This document shows positions 1 to 5,561 of a stretch of DNA of 5,561 bases, one piece after another. A program made the position numbers and the translations under genes. A model generated the notes under the pieces. That model was given only the letters and a program-made list of their open reading frames with translations, searched no databases and was not told where the DNA came from. How positions within the stretch are numbered: position 1 is the first letter of the stretch; each line of letters opens with the position of its first letter. This DNA is from Cryomorphaceae bacterium (GTDB taxonomy: Bacteria; Bacteroidota; Bacteroidia; Flavobacteriales; Schleiferiaceae), in assembly GCA_949547975.1 (NCBI GenBank), contig CATITW010000028.1:1-5561 (forward strand), read 5' to 3'.

Positions 1-372
1 AAATCAGAAGTTCTTGGTGCATTGAAATCTAACAAAGCATACTATTTACAGCAGCCTGGTAAAGCAGGTCAGGCGTTTACGCACGCAGAATCTGTGGCTA
101 TGCTCGAAGCTGGTGATGTGGTTCAAGGAGCGAACATGATTCGCAACGAATACGGAAGAAAGCAGTTTGCGAACTTCTTCTTCTTCATCACAGGTTTCCA
201 CGGCTTCCACGTATTCTCAGGTGTGGTGATCAACTTCGTGATTTTCTACAACATTCTTTTGGGAACTTATGAAAGACGCGGACACTACCGCATGGTTGAG
301 AAAGTAGGTCTGTACTGGCACTTTGTCGATCTCGTTTGGGTATTCGTCTTCACCTTCTTCTATCTAGTATAA
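1..372 (+). CDS. ctaE: Cytochrome c oxidase subunit III, C-terminal part (5' end outside window)
   Basis: This is the C-terminal 123 residues of the subunit III membrane protein of a haem-copper cytochrome c oxidase, the terminal enzyme of aerobic respiration in the inner membrane. The frame is open from base 1, so the gene starts upstream; an internal TTG at 22 is not a credible start. Two family hallmarks are visible. One is the penultimate helix at about residues 57-86 of the fragment, with the motif GFHGFHVFSG. The other is the last helix at about 104-122, opening with YWHFVDLVW, the near-invariant HFVD-VW signature. Before the penultimate helix lies a hydrophilic stretch of about 50 residues (about 8-56, including MIRNEYGRKQF), longer than the short loop of classical subunit III. 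I recall similar long loops in flavobacterial homologues. The protein ends at the usual place right after the last helix. Subunit IV follows after 14 bp, so the two are probably one operon. Confidence 0.95.
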   Translation, partial: KSEVLGALKSNKAYYLQQPGKAGQAFTHAESVAMLEAGDVVQGANMIRNEYGRKQFANFFFFITGFHGFHVFSGVVINFVIFYNILLGTYERRGHYRMVEKVGLYWHFVDLVWVFVFTFFYLV

Positions 373-386
373 AACAGTTTAGCATC

Positions 387-695
387 ATGGCAGATCATAA
401 AGGCACTTGGTGGATTTGGAAAGTATTCTGGATCCTTTTAATTATCACAGCTGTTGAAGTTGTTTTGGGAATTATCAAACCAGAGTTCATGCTTACGCAG
501 GCTTTGGGTACTTCCATTCTAAATTACACGTTTATTATTTTGACGTTGGTAAAAGCGGCATACATCGTGCAGATTTTCATGCACGTGAAGTATGAGAAAA
601 AAGGATTGCGCTATGCGTTATACCTTCCATCGCTCATCTTGATTCCGTATTTGACATTCATTCTATTGACAGAAGGTTCGTACCTGTTCACTTAA
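387..695 (+). CDS. Cytochrome c oxidase subunit IV (prokaryotic small subunit)
   Basis: This 102-residue membrane protein fits the small bacterial cytochrome c oxidase subunit IV family (COX4_pro type), an accessory subunit of the oxidase complex. Three membrane helices are visible at about residues 10-30, 44-66 and 75-96. After the second comes the characteristic FMHVKYEKKG segment, with His66 at the membrane edge. The N-terminus (MADHKGTWWIWKVFW) is typical of Bacteroidota members. I chose the ATG at 387 because it gives a family-length product and clears the preceding stop. The same frame is open back to an ATG at 336, but that start would overlap the conserved subunit III C-terminus and add residues unlike the family. 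The stop overlaps the next start by one base (TAATG at 693-697), suggesting translational coupling to the Sco gene. Family assignment rests on size, topology, the HVKYE motif and position after subunit III. Confidence 0.9.
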   Translation: MADHKGTWWIWKVFWILLIITAVEVVLGIIKPEFMLTQALGTSILNYTFIILTLVKAAYIVQIFMHVKYEKKGLRYALYLPSLILIPYLTFILLTEGSYLFT

Positions 696-1405
696 TGGAA
701 AAGAAATCCTTATTTAATCGGGCAGTACTGATCTCTGTATTAGTGCTGCCCGCTTTGCTTTATCTTTTCTTTGTTTACGGACAAAGTGAAGTCTTTTTTA
801 AGACCCTGGATTACGTAGGGCCCAAGGAGGTAGTAGCAGAGGGCGATACGTCCTATTACGAAATTCCGAATTTTGAGTTGCTCAGCTCAGACGGCTCTGT
901 AGTCTCGAAAGCGTCTATGGACAGTACGATCTATGTGGTGAGTTTCTTCTTTGCGACGTGTCCTACGATTTGCCCTGCAATGAACTTTCATTTAAATGAA
1001 ATTGAGCGTCGCTTTAAAGGGTATCCAGATTTCAAACTGTTGAGTATTACTGTAGATCCAGCTAAGGATAGTGCAGAGGCGCTTGCGTCTTATGCGAAAA
1101 TGCGTAATTACAATACAGATAAATGGTTGTTTGCTACAGGAGAGCAGGAGGCCATTTATGATTTAGCAAAGAAGGTCTATTTGAATGCCTTTGAAGACCA
1201 AACAGCGGAAGGTGGATTCTTGCACAGCACGAATGCTATTTTGATAGACTGGAACGGAAATATTCGTTCTAGAAAGGATGATTTAGGGAACATTGTAGGG
1301 TCTTACGATGTTTTAGAAGTAACACAGCTCAATGATATGGAATCCGATATCAAAGTTCTTATCGCAGAGCTGGAACGAGAAAAACACAATTTACTAGATG
1401 ATTGA
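695..1405 (+). CDS. sco: SCO1/SenC family copper chaperone for cytochrome c oxidase
   Basis: This 236-residue membrane-anchored thioredoxin-fold protein belongs to the SCO1/SenC/PrrC family. Known members bind copper and deliver it to, or reduce, the CuA site of oxidase subunit II. The expected features are all present. An N-terminal membrane anchor spans about residues 9-28, placing the domain in the periplasm. The CxxxC copper motif is CPTIC (Cys89, Cys93) after SFFFAT, the thioredoxin-type strand TVDP lies near residue 121, and the third copper ligand His177 sits in GGFLHST. The domain runs from about residue 52 to 215 and ends in a charged, probably helical tail. There is no lipobox; the anchor is an uncleaved-looking helix. 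Its ATG overlaps the stop of subunit IV by one base, and its last 8 bases overlap the DUF420 gene. Location directly behind oxidase subunits supports a role in oxidase assembly rather than general redox stress. Confidence 0.94.
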   Translation: MEKKSLFNRAVLISVLVLPALLYLFFVYGQSEVFFKTLDYVGPKEVVAEGDTSYYEIPNFELLSSDGSVVSKASMDSTIYVVSFFFATCPTICPAMNFHLNEIERRFKGYPDFKLLSITVDPAKDSAEALASYAKMRNYNTDKWLFATGEQEAIYDLAKKVYLNAFEDQTAEGGFLHSTNAILIDWNGNIRSRKDDLGNIVGSYDVLEVTQLNDMESDIKVLIAELEREKHNLLDD

Positions 1406-1946
1406 TTCAGCAATTGATAAAAAGGTACTCCGTATTATCTACATTCTTAGTACGGTCATTCCTATTGCAGTGGGAGTGTTGATGGTGATTCCGGGAGAAT
1501 GGAAACAAGCGATGGGAATAGCGGAGAACTCTCCAGTGAGCTCCTTGCCATTAATGCATGCTATCTTGAATGGATCTACGTTTGTATTCTTGCTTTTAGC
1601 GGTTGTTGCCATCAAGAATAAGCGTGTGAACATTCACAGGACTTTCATGCTCATCGCGCTCGTTCTGAGTTCTTTGTTCTTGGTGTCTTACGTGATTTAT
1701 CATTTGACACATCCTAGTGCACGTTTCATGGGTGAAGGTGCCGTACGTTATGTGTACTTCTTCATTCTGATTTCCCACATCATACTGAGTGTTCCAGTCA
1801 TTCCATTGGCATTGTTGAGTGTCTATCGTGGTTGGACCAACGATATTCAGCGTCATAAAAAGATCGTGCGTTTTTCGTTCCCGATCTGGTTGTACGTATC
1901 ACTCACGGGTGTGCTCGTTTATCTATTCATGCAGCCTTACTATTGA
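1398..1946 (+). CDS. DUF420 family multi-pass membrane protein (probable oxidase assembly factor)
   Basis: This 182-residue integral membrane protein resembles the DUF420 family. About five helices are visible, near residues 11-31, 55-72, 82-103, 116-143 and 160-178. Histidines and motifs at helix edges follow the family pattern as I know it: PLMHAILNG (His54), INI-type HRTFM (His80), YHLTH (His102, His105), an SHIIL helix (His127), and RHKKIVRFSFPIWLYVSLTG (His153) leading to a final helix that ends VYLFMQPYY. The repeated membrane-facing histidines suggest metal or haem binding, but this is inference. In Bacillus the DUF420 protein YozB/CtaM is, to my knowledge, needed for cytochrome c oxidase biogenesis; position after sco suggests the same here. 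The start at 1398 overlaps the sco stop by 8 bases, an arrangement that favours translational coupling. The product should sit in the inner membrane. Family call is solid; biochemical role is not. Confidence 0.86.
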   Translation: MIDSAIDKKVLRIIYILSTVIPIAVGVLMVIPGEWKQAMGIAENSPVSSLPLMHAILNGSTFVFLLLAVVAIKNKRVNIHRTFMLIALVLSSLFLVSYVIYHLTHPSARFMGEGAVRYVYFFILISHIILSVPVIPLALLSVYRGWTNDIQRHKKIVRFSFPIWLYVSLTGVLVYLFMQPYY

Positions 1947-1949
1947 TAT

Positions 1950-2162
1950 ATGAAAAAGTGGTTCGCATTCTTCCTGGTATCTGTACTCACCCCGCTTTAC
2001 AGCAGCGCCCAGTGCAGCATGTGCAAAGCTGTCGCTGAGACAGCGGATGAAGGTGGTTTTGGAGCGGGTTTAAACTACGGGATCCTTTATCTCATGATTT
2101 TCCCCTACTTGATCATAGGCGGCATCGCATTTAAGATGTACCGCGCTAAAAAAGCGCAGTAA
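1950..2162 (+). CDS. Small exported CxxC membrane protein of unknown function, linked to oxidase genes
   Basis: This is a 70-residue protein of no named family that I recognise. It begins with a clear signal peptide (about residues 1-20, MKKWFAFFLV then ending LYSSA). A signal peptidase I cut after Ala20 would leave the mature protein starting QCSMCKAVAE. Gln precedes Cys22, so this is not a good lipobox. The mature part has a CSMC motif (Cys22, Cys25), a Gly-rich linker (about 31-42), one membrane helix (about 43-63, rich in aromatic and Ile residues with a Pro at 52) and a basic cytoplasmic tail (RAKK). The cysteines should thus face the periplasm. The gene lies 3 bp after DUF420 in the oxidase operon. 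I recall similar short 'C-x-M-C-[KR]-A' proteins annotated as hypothetical near sco/DUF420 in other Bacteroidota. A copper-binding or thiol role in oxidase assembly is plausible inference. The real reading frame is supported by its coherent signal-motif-helix layout. Confidence 0.85.
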   Translation: MKKWFAFFLVSVLTPLYSSAQCSMCKAVAETADEGGFGAGLNYGILYLMIFPYLIIGGIAFKMYRAKKAQ

Positions 2163-2203
2163 ATACCGTATCTTCGGGGTAGCCACTAACCCTAAATTGT
2201 CGC
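2163..2203 (+). promoter_or_regulatory. Largest intergenic gap; weak promoter-like site before tolC
   Basis: This 41-bp gap separates the oxidase cluster from the efflux genes and is the only plausible place for a new promoter. Bases 2169-2176 read TATCTTCG, one mismatch from the Bacteroidota -7 consensus TAnnTTTG. No TTTG is seen at the expected -33 distance, so support is weak. Bases 2177-2192 could fold as a small hairpin (GGGTAG with CTAACCC, one bulged A, loop CCA). It has no T-run after it, so it is not a convincing terminator. Read-through from the oxidase genes is equally possible. Confidence 0.2.
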
Positions 2204-3643
2204 ATGCGAGGTTTTTACAAAAAATTATTTCTAGTGCTCCTATCCGGGAGCCTTTCATCTGTTGCCGCTCAAGAGGTCTGGACATTAGATCGCTGTATTG
2301 AGCACGCCAAATCCAATAACTTAGAGATTCAGAGAGGCGTTAATGCGCTTGCGTTGAGTGAGTTGCAAGAGCTCCAAAGCAAGTTGGCTTTTTTGCCAAC
2401 GGCTAACATAAACGGTGGATACTATTGGAATTTCGGTTTGACTATTGATCCAATCACCAACACCCGTCAGCCCGGTTCAAGGCAGACCTTAAGTACGACA
2501 GCGCAAGGAAACTGGAATCTGTTGTCAGGTGGTCGAAATGTTTATCAGTTGCAGCAAGCACGCTTGAGTACAGCGGCGAGTCTGTATAGATTAGAGGAGA
2601 TTAAGAATAATGTTTTTCTGAACATCGCTTCTGCCTATTTGCAGATCTTAGTGAATGCTCAGTTGTATGACGTGGCACAAGGCCAGTTGAATACATCGAC
2701 GCAAAGTTTAGAACGGACAAAATTATTGTTTGATAATGGTGCCATATCTAAAGACGATTACTTGCAGTCTGTGGCGCAAATGCGAGGTGACCAGGGGAAC
2801 CTGACCAGTGCAAATAACGCGCTTGTGTTGAGTAAACTGCAGTTGTTTCAGTTGTTGCAATTGGACACGCCGTTTGAAGAATTTGAGATTGCTCCACCAG
2901 CGACCCTAGAAGCTTTGTCTTTAAAGGGCTATGGAAATGAGGAGTTGAAAGAGGCTGCGGTTCAAAAGCAGCCGTCTGTAAAAGCAGCAGCAGCGACGCA
3001 AAAAAGCGCAGAATATGCGATCAAAGTAGCGCAAGCGGGTCGTCTACCGTCCCTGAATTTTATGGCACAGTTGAACTCGAACTACGTACAGGGCCTCCCG
3101 TATTTCTCGGAATACTACACCTTAACGACTTATAATCTCATCGAAAACCCGACTACGGGTGTTGTTGAACAGGTACCACAGCAAGTGACCGTTCCGGATC
3201 CGGCGAGTATGAAAGACTACACCATTACGAATCAGCTCTCTGACAACTGGAACCAATTCTTGGGTTTCGGTGTACAGATTCCAATCTTTAATGGCGGCGC
3301 TACCCATGCAGCGGTACAACGTGCTAAGATTCAAGAGAACAATGCCGCGCTTGACGTGAAGCAAAGTGAGTTGCAGGTGCGTCAAACCATCGAGCGTGCC
3401 TATTTAGATGCGCAAAATTCTTTGGCCTTGTATCAAGCGGCGTTAGCTTCGTCATCGGCAGCCAATGAAGCGCTAGATAACGCGCAACTGAATTTCGATC
3501 AGGGAGTGATTAGTGCCTTTGATTTAGGCCTGTCCAAAAACCAATTCTTAGCGGCCAAGAGCCGTGAAATTCAATCTAAATTTGATTACCTGTTCAAGGT
3601 GAAAGTTTTGGAATTCTATTTATTCAACCAGATTACCCTTTAA
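2204..3643 (+). CDS. tolC: TolC family outer membrane efflux channel
   Basis: This 479-residue protein is a TolC-type outer membrane factor, which trimerises into a beta-barrel plus periplasmic alpha-barrel tunnel and exports substrates from tripartite pumps. A signal peptide covers about residues 1-22 (cleavage near SSVAA-QE), followed by the family opening W-T-L-x-x-C-I-E-x-A. Two outer membrane efflux repeats are visible, at about 27-220 and 245-477. Each has long helical stretches flanking a beta segment: LPTANINGGYYWNFG near 64-78 and LPSLNFMAQL near 281-290, with strand returns at WNLLSGG (104-110) and GFGVQIPIFNGG (354-365). A surface loop of about 50 residues (about 296-347) interrupts the second repeat. 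Helical hairpin tips carry G-containing motifs NGAISKDDY (178-186) and DQGVISAFD (432-440), the ends that dock to the adaptor. Length is normal for the family. The adaptor gene follows after 12 bp, so the two are almost certainly partners. Confidence 0.95.
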   Translation: MRGFYKKLFLVLLSGSLSSVAAQEVWTLDRCIEHAKSNNLEIQRGVNALALSELQELQSKLAFLPTANINGGYYWNFGLTIDPITNTRQPGSRQTLSTTAQGNWNLLSGGRNVYQLQQARLSTAASLYRLEEIKNNVFLNIASAYLQILVNAQLYDVAQGQLNTSTQSLERTKLLFDNGAISKDDYLQSVAQMRGDQGNLTSANNALVLSKLQLFQLLQLDTPFEEFEIAPPATLEALSLKGYGNEELKEAAVQKQPSVKAAAATQKSAEYAIKVAQAGRLPSLNFMAQLNSNYVQGLPYFSEYYTLTTYNLIENPTTGVVEQVPQQVTVPDPASMKDYTITNQLSDNWNQFLGFGVQIPIFNGGATHAAVQRAKIQENNAALDVKQSELQVRQTIERAYLDAQNSLALYQAALASSSAANEALDNAQLNFDQGVISAFDLGLSKNQFLAAKSREIQSKFDYLFKVKVLEFYLFNQITL

Positions 3644-3655
3644 ACCTAAAGCCTC

Positions 3656-4912
3656 ATGAAGTTAAATATGAAAATCGCAGTACCTGTATTGATTGTTATC
3701 GTTGCAGGACTGATCGTTGCTAAAAAACAAGGTTGGATTGCAGCAAACAATGACGCGCAGTTCGTAGAGACTGGATTTATTCACAAGCGTACGGTCGTAG
3801 AGTCGGTTACTGCGAGTGGAAAGATTCAGCCTGAGGTTGAAGTCAAGATGAGTCCTGAGGTGAGTGGTGAAATTACTGAGGTACATGTGGTCGACGGGCA
3901 GTACGTGGAAGAAGGCGATTTACTCGTGAAGATCAATCCGGACCTGTATGAAAGTGCCATTACGCGTTCACGCGCAGCTGTGAATTCGGCGAAAGCCGGT
4001 CTTGCGCAGAGTAAGGCTGCTTTGATTGAAGCGAATAAGCTTTGGGAGCGTAACCAGCGTCTTTTCGAAAAAGGTGCCATATCGCAGCAAGAGTTTGACG
4101 CGGCACAGCGTTCTATTACTGTGGCCGAATTGCAGAAAGAAAGTGCGAAATACCAGTTGCAGAGTGCCGAAGCAAATCTTGATGAGGCCTATAAAAACTT
4201 AAAGCGAACCACAATCATTGCGCCTATTTCAGGGACAATCACCCAGCTCAATGTGGAGCTTGGGGAGCGTGTTGTAGGTACGGCTACGATGACCGGGACA
4301 GAGATGTTACGCATCGCTGACTTAGATACGATGGAGGTGCTTGTTGAGGTCAATGAAAACGATATTGTTAAGCTCGCGGTGGGCGATACCACAATCATTG
4401 AGGTAGACGCTTATCTCGGCGAAAGCTTTCAAGGTTTGGTCAGTGAGATAGCGAACAGCGCAAAATTGGCCATGGGTGCTTCTGCCGATCAGGTGACCAA
4501 TTTTGAAGTGAAAATCCGCGTTCTCAATACCAGTTATGCTCATCTTGAAGACCGTTACGGTAAAACGCCATTTCGTCCAGGGATGACTGCCACTGTGGAA
4601 ATCATCACGAACAAAGTACGCGATGCCCTTGTGGCACCGATTCAAGCAGTTACCGTTCGCAAGGACACCACGGCAAAAGCAAAATCTTACGAGCAAGCAT
4701 TAGGTAGTGACGATATGCGCGAGAGCTATGAGGTCATCTTCTCTCCAGACGGTGATAAAGCTGCGCTGCATGTAGTGGAAAGCGGCATTCAAGACGATGA
4801 ATTCATCATCGTGACGGGTATTGCAGACTCTACGGAAATCATTACCGGTCCTTACAGTGCGGTATCTCGAATGTTAAAGTCGGGCGCAAGTATCAAAACC
4901 TCGGAGAAGTAA
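3656..4912 (+). CDS. HlyD/MacA-type periplasmic adaptor of a tripartite efflux pump
   Basis: This 418-residue membrane fusion protein would link an inner membrane transporter to the TolC channel encoded 12 bp upstream. It has one N-terminal membrane anchor (about residues 7-23) with no lipobox, as in MacA rather than AcrA. The order is standard. The first lipoyl half is at about 58-98 (VSGEITEVHVVDGQYVEEGD), and a long alpha-helical hairpin follows at about 99-184. The second lipoyl half is at about 185-222 (IIAPISGTITQLNVELGERV). A beta-barrel domain lies at about 225-330 with FRPGMTATVEI, and a C-terminal membrane-proximal domain at about 355-415. The hairpin tip has the TolC-docking RLS motif in exact spacing: Arg132, Leu136, Ser143. 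The overall architecture favours a MacA-like partner of a MacB ABC transporter, but the pump gene is not in the window, so an RND partner cannot be excluded. Substrate is unknown. A second in-frame ATG at 3668 would shorten it by four residues; I prefer the first. Confidence 0.92.
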   Translation: MKLNMKIAVPVLIVIVAGLIVAKKQGWIAANNDAQFVETGFIHKRTVVESVTASGKIQPEVEVKMSPEVSGEITEVHVVDGQYVEEGDLLVKINPDLYESAITRSRAAVNSAKAGLAQSKAALIEANKLWERNQRLFEKGAISQQEFDAAQRSITVAELQKESAKYQLQSAEANLDEAYKNLKRTTIIAPISGTITQLNVELGERVVGTATMTGTEMLRIADLDTMEVLVEVNENDIVKLAVGDTTIIEVDAYLGESFQGLVSEIANSAKLAMGASADQVTNFEVKIRVLNTSYAHLEDRYGKTPFRPGMTATVEIITNKVRDALVAPIQAVTVRKDTTAKAKSYEQALGSDDMRESYEVIFSPDGDKAALHVVESGIQDDEFIIVTGIADSTEIITGPYSAVSRMLKSGASIKTSEK

Positions 4913-4918
4913 AAGTCT

Positions 4919-5561
4919 ATGATCCTCTGCCTTGAAACGGCTACCAAGAACTGTAGTGTTAGTTTGTTGCACGAGGGTGAAGTACTGGGCAGCCGATCTG
5001 AACACGGTCAAAAATTTGTGCATGGCGAGCGTCTACATCTGCTCATCAAGGAAGTATTAGACGAGCAGGGCATCGCTGTCGGTGATCTTGACGCAGTTTG
5101 TGTGGGTAAGGGCCCCGGTTCTTATACCGGCTTGCGTATCGGTGTAAGTACAGCTAAAGGACTGTGTTATGCGAGTAATGTTCCTCTCTGGAGTTTGCCG
5201 ACGCTGGGCTGTTTCAACCAAGATTTATTTGAAGCTACTAGAGATTCGATCGTAATCTCCGTGATCGATGCACGAAGAGATGAAGTTTTTGCCCAAGTAT
5301 GGGAACAGAACAAAGGACATTGGAAGGCTGTCACAGAGGTCACCTCAGTGATTGTAGATGTAGATAGTTTTGCAAAGTGGAGCGAGCATGGAGCTACGAT
5401 TGTAGGAGACTGTACCTCAAAAGTGCAGCAGTTGCTTGGAGAAAACGCTTCGCGATTCACGTTCATGGAAGACGCCTTTCCGGATGCGAAGTTCATGAAG
5501 TCGTTGCTGGACTCTGGACAACAACAGTCGGAAGATGTTGCGTATTTCGAACCGTTTTATC
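4919..5561 (+). CDS. tsaB: tRNA t6A37 threonylcarbamoyltransferase complex subunit TsaB (3' end cut by window)
   Basis: The reading frame encodes 214 residues with no stop before the window edge. TsaB is the inactive actin/ASKHA-fold partner that dimerises with TsaD in the cytoplasmic complex (with TsaE) that puts threonylcarbamoyl on A37 of ANN-decoding tRNAs. Visible signatures are the start MILCLETATKNCSVSL, the HGERLHLLI helix (35-43), the hallmark GKGPGSYTGLRIGVSTAKGL (63-82), LPTLG (93-97), and IDARRDEVFAQVW (116-128). The fragment ends YFEPFY, close to the Y-x-E-P-x-Y motif at which family members usually finish, so probably only a few residues are missing. The ATG at 4919 starts right at the conserved first beta strand and lies 6 bp after the adaptor stop, so co-transcription with the efflux genes is likely although the functions are unrelated. 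It is a broadly conserved housekeeping gene. Confidence 0.95.
   Translation, partial: MILCLETATKNCSVSLLHEGEVLGSRSEHGQKFVHGERLHLLIKEVLDEQGIAVGDLDAVCVGKGPGSYTGLRIGVSTAKGLCYASNVPLWSLPTLGCFNQDLFEATRDSIVISVIDARRDEVFAQVWEQNKGHWKAVTEVTSVIVDVDSFAKWSEHGATIVGDCTSKVQQLLGENASRFTFMEDAFPDAKFMKSLLDSGQQQSEDVAYFEPFY

Noticed and set aside
336..386. Upstream in-frame ATG that would extend subunit IV by 17 residues
   Set aside because: It lies inside the conserved last helix of subunit III, and the added residues do not look like the family; the ATG at 387 gives the expected length and N-terminus.
2143..2157. Inverted repeat GCGCT-AAAAA-AGCGC near the end of the CSMC gene, as a terminator
   Set aside because: The stem is only 5 bp, lies within the coding sequence for the basic tail, and is not followed by a T-run.
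1950..2162. Reading the CSMC protein as a lipoprotein acylated on Cys22
   Set aside because: The residues before the Cys are S-S-A-Q; Gln at -1 does not fit a lipobox, while Ala20 fits a signal peptidase I site.
4208..4400. 13-base direct repeat ACCACAATCATTG at 4208-4220 and 4388-4400 in the adaptor gene
   Set aside because: The copies are in the same frame and encode T-[TI]-I-I in unrelated beta strands. With no flanking similarity this is best taken as chance.
4322..4696. Open reading frame of 124 codons on the minus strand opposite the adaptor gene
   Set aside because: It is antisense to the beta-barrel region of the adaptor, with no recognisable motif or start context.
5167..5496. Open reading frame of 109 codons on the minus strand opposite tsaB
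   Set aside because: It is antisense to a strongly recognised conserved gene, has no coherent domain or signal features, and is rich in Ser/Thr as expected of a shadow frame.

Overview
The window looks like a chromosomal segment of a Bacteroidota bacterium, most likely Flavobacteriia or a Cryomorphaceae-like relative. This is inferred from protein character and gene order: a ctaE/coxC tail ending in a GFHGFHVFSG helix, a small prokaryotic subunit IV, Sco, DUF420 and a tiny CxxC membrane protein, then a TolC/adaptor pair and tsaB. The starts lack strong Shine-Dalgarno sequences, which also fits Bacteroidota. I could not run a taxonomic search. All genes lie on the + strand and coding density is very high. 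The largest gap is 41 bp (2163-2203), so no stretch over 300 bases lacks a gene.

Region 1 (1-2162) is the 3' end of an aerobic respiration cluster. It holds the C-terminal 123 residues of cytochrome c oxidase subunit III, subunit IV (102 aa), a Sco/SenC copper-delivery protein (236 aa), a DUF420 multi-pass membrane protein (182 aa), and a 70-aa exported protein with a CSMC motif and one membrane helix. Junctions are 14 bp, a 1-base TAATG overlap, an 8-bp overlap and a 3-bp gap, so co-transcription and translational coupling are likely. Together the genes read as structural subunits followed by oxidase assembly (copper-handling) factors.

Region 2 (2204-4912) encodes a TolC-family outer-membrane channel (479 aa) and, 12 bp later, a MacA/HlyD-type periplasmic adaptor (418 aa). 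The adaptor's hairpin tip carries a complete R-x3-L-x6-S TolC-docking motif. No inner-membrane pump (MacB or RND) is encoded in the window, so the substrate is unknown.

Region 3 (4919-5561) is tsaB, the dimerization subunit of the tRNA t6A37 synthesis complex. It starts 6 bp after the adaptor and is cut by the window edge only a few residues before its expected end.

No RNA genes, mobile elements, CRISPR arrays or convincing terminators were seen. The region is mostly ordinary core genome. The least explained item is the 70-aa CSMC protein, a plausible but uncharacterised oxidase copper-assembly factor.
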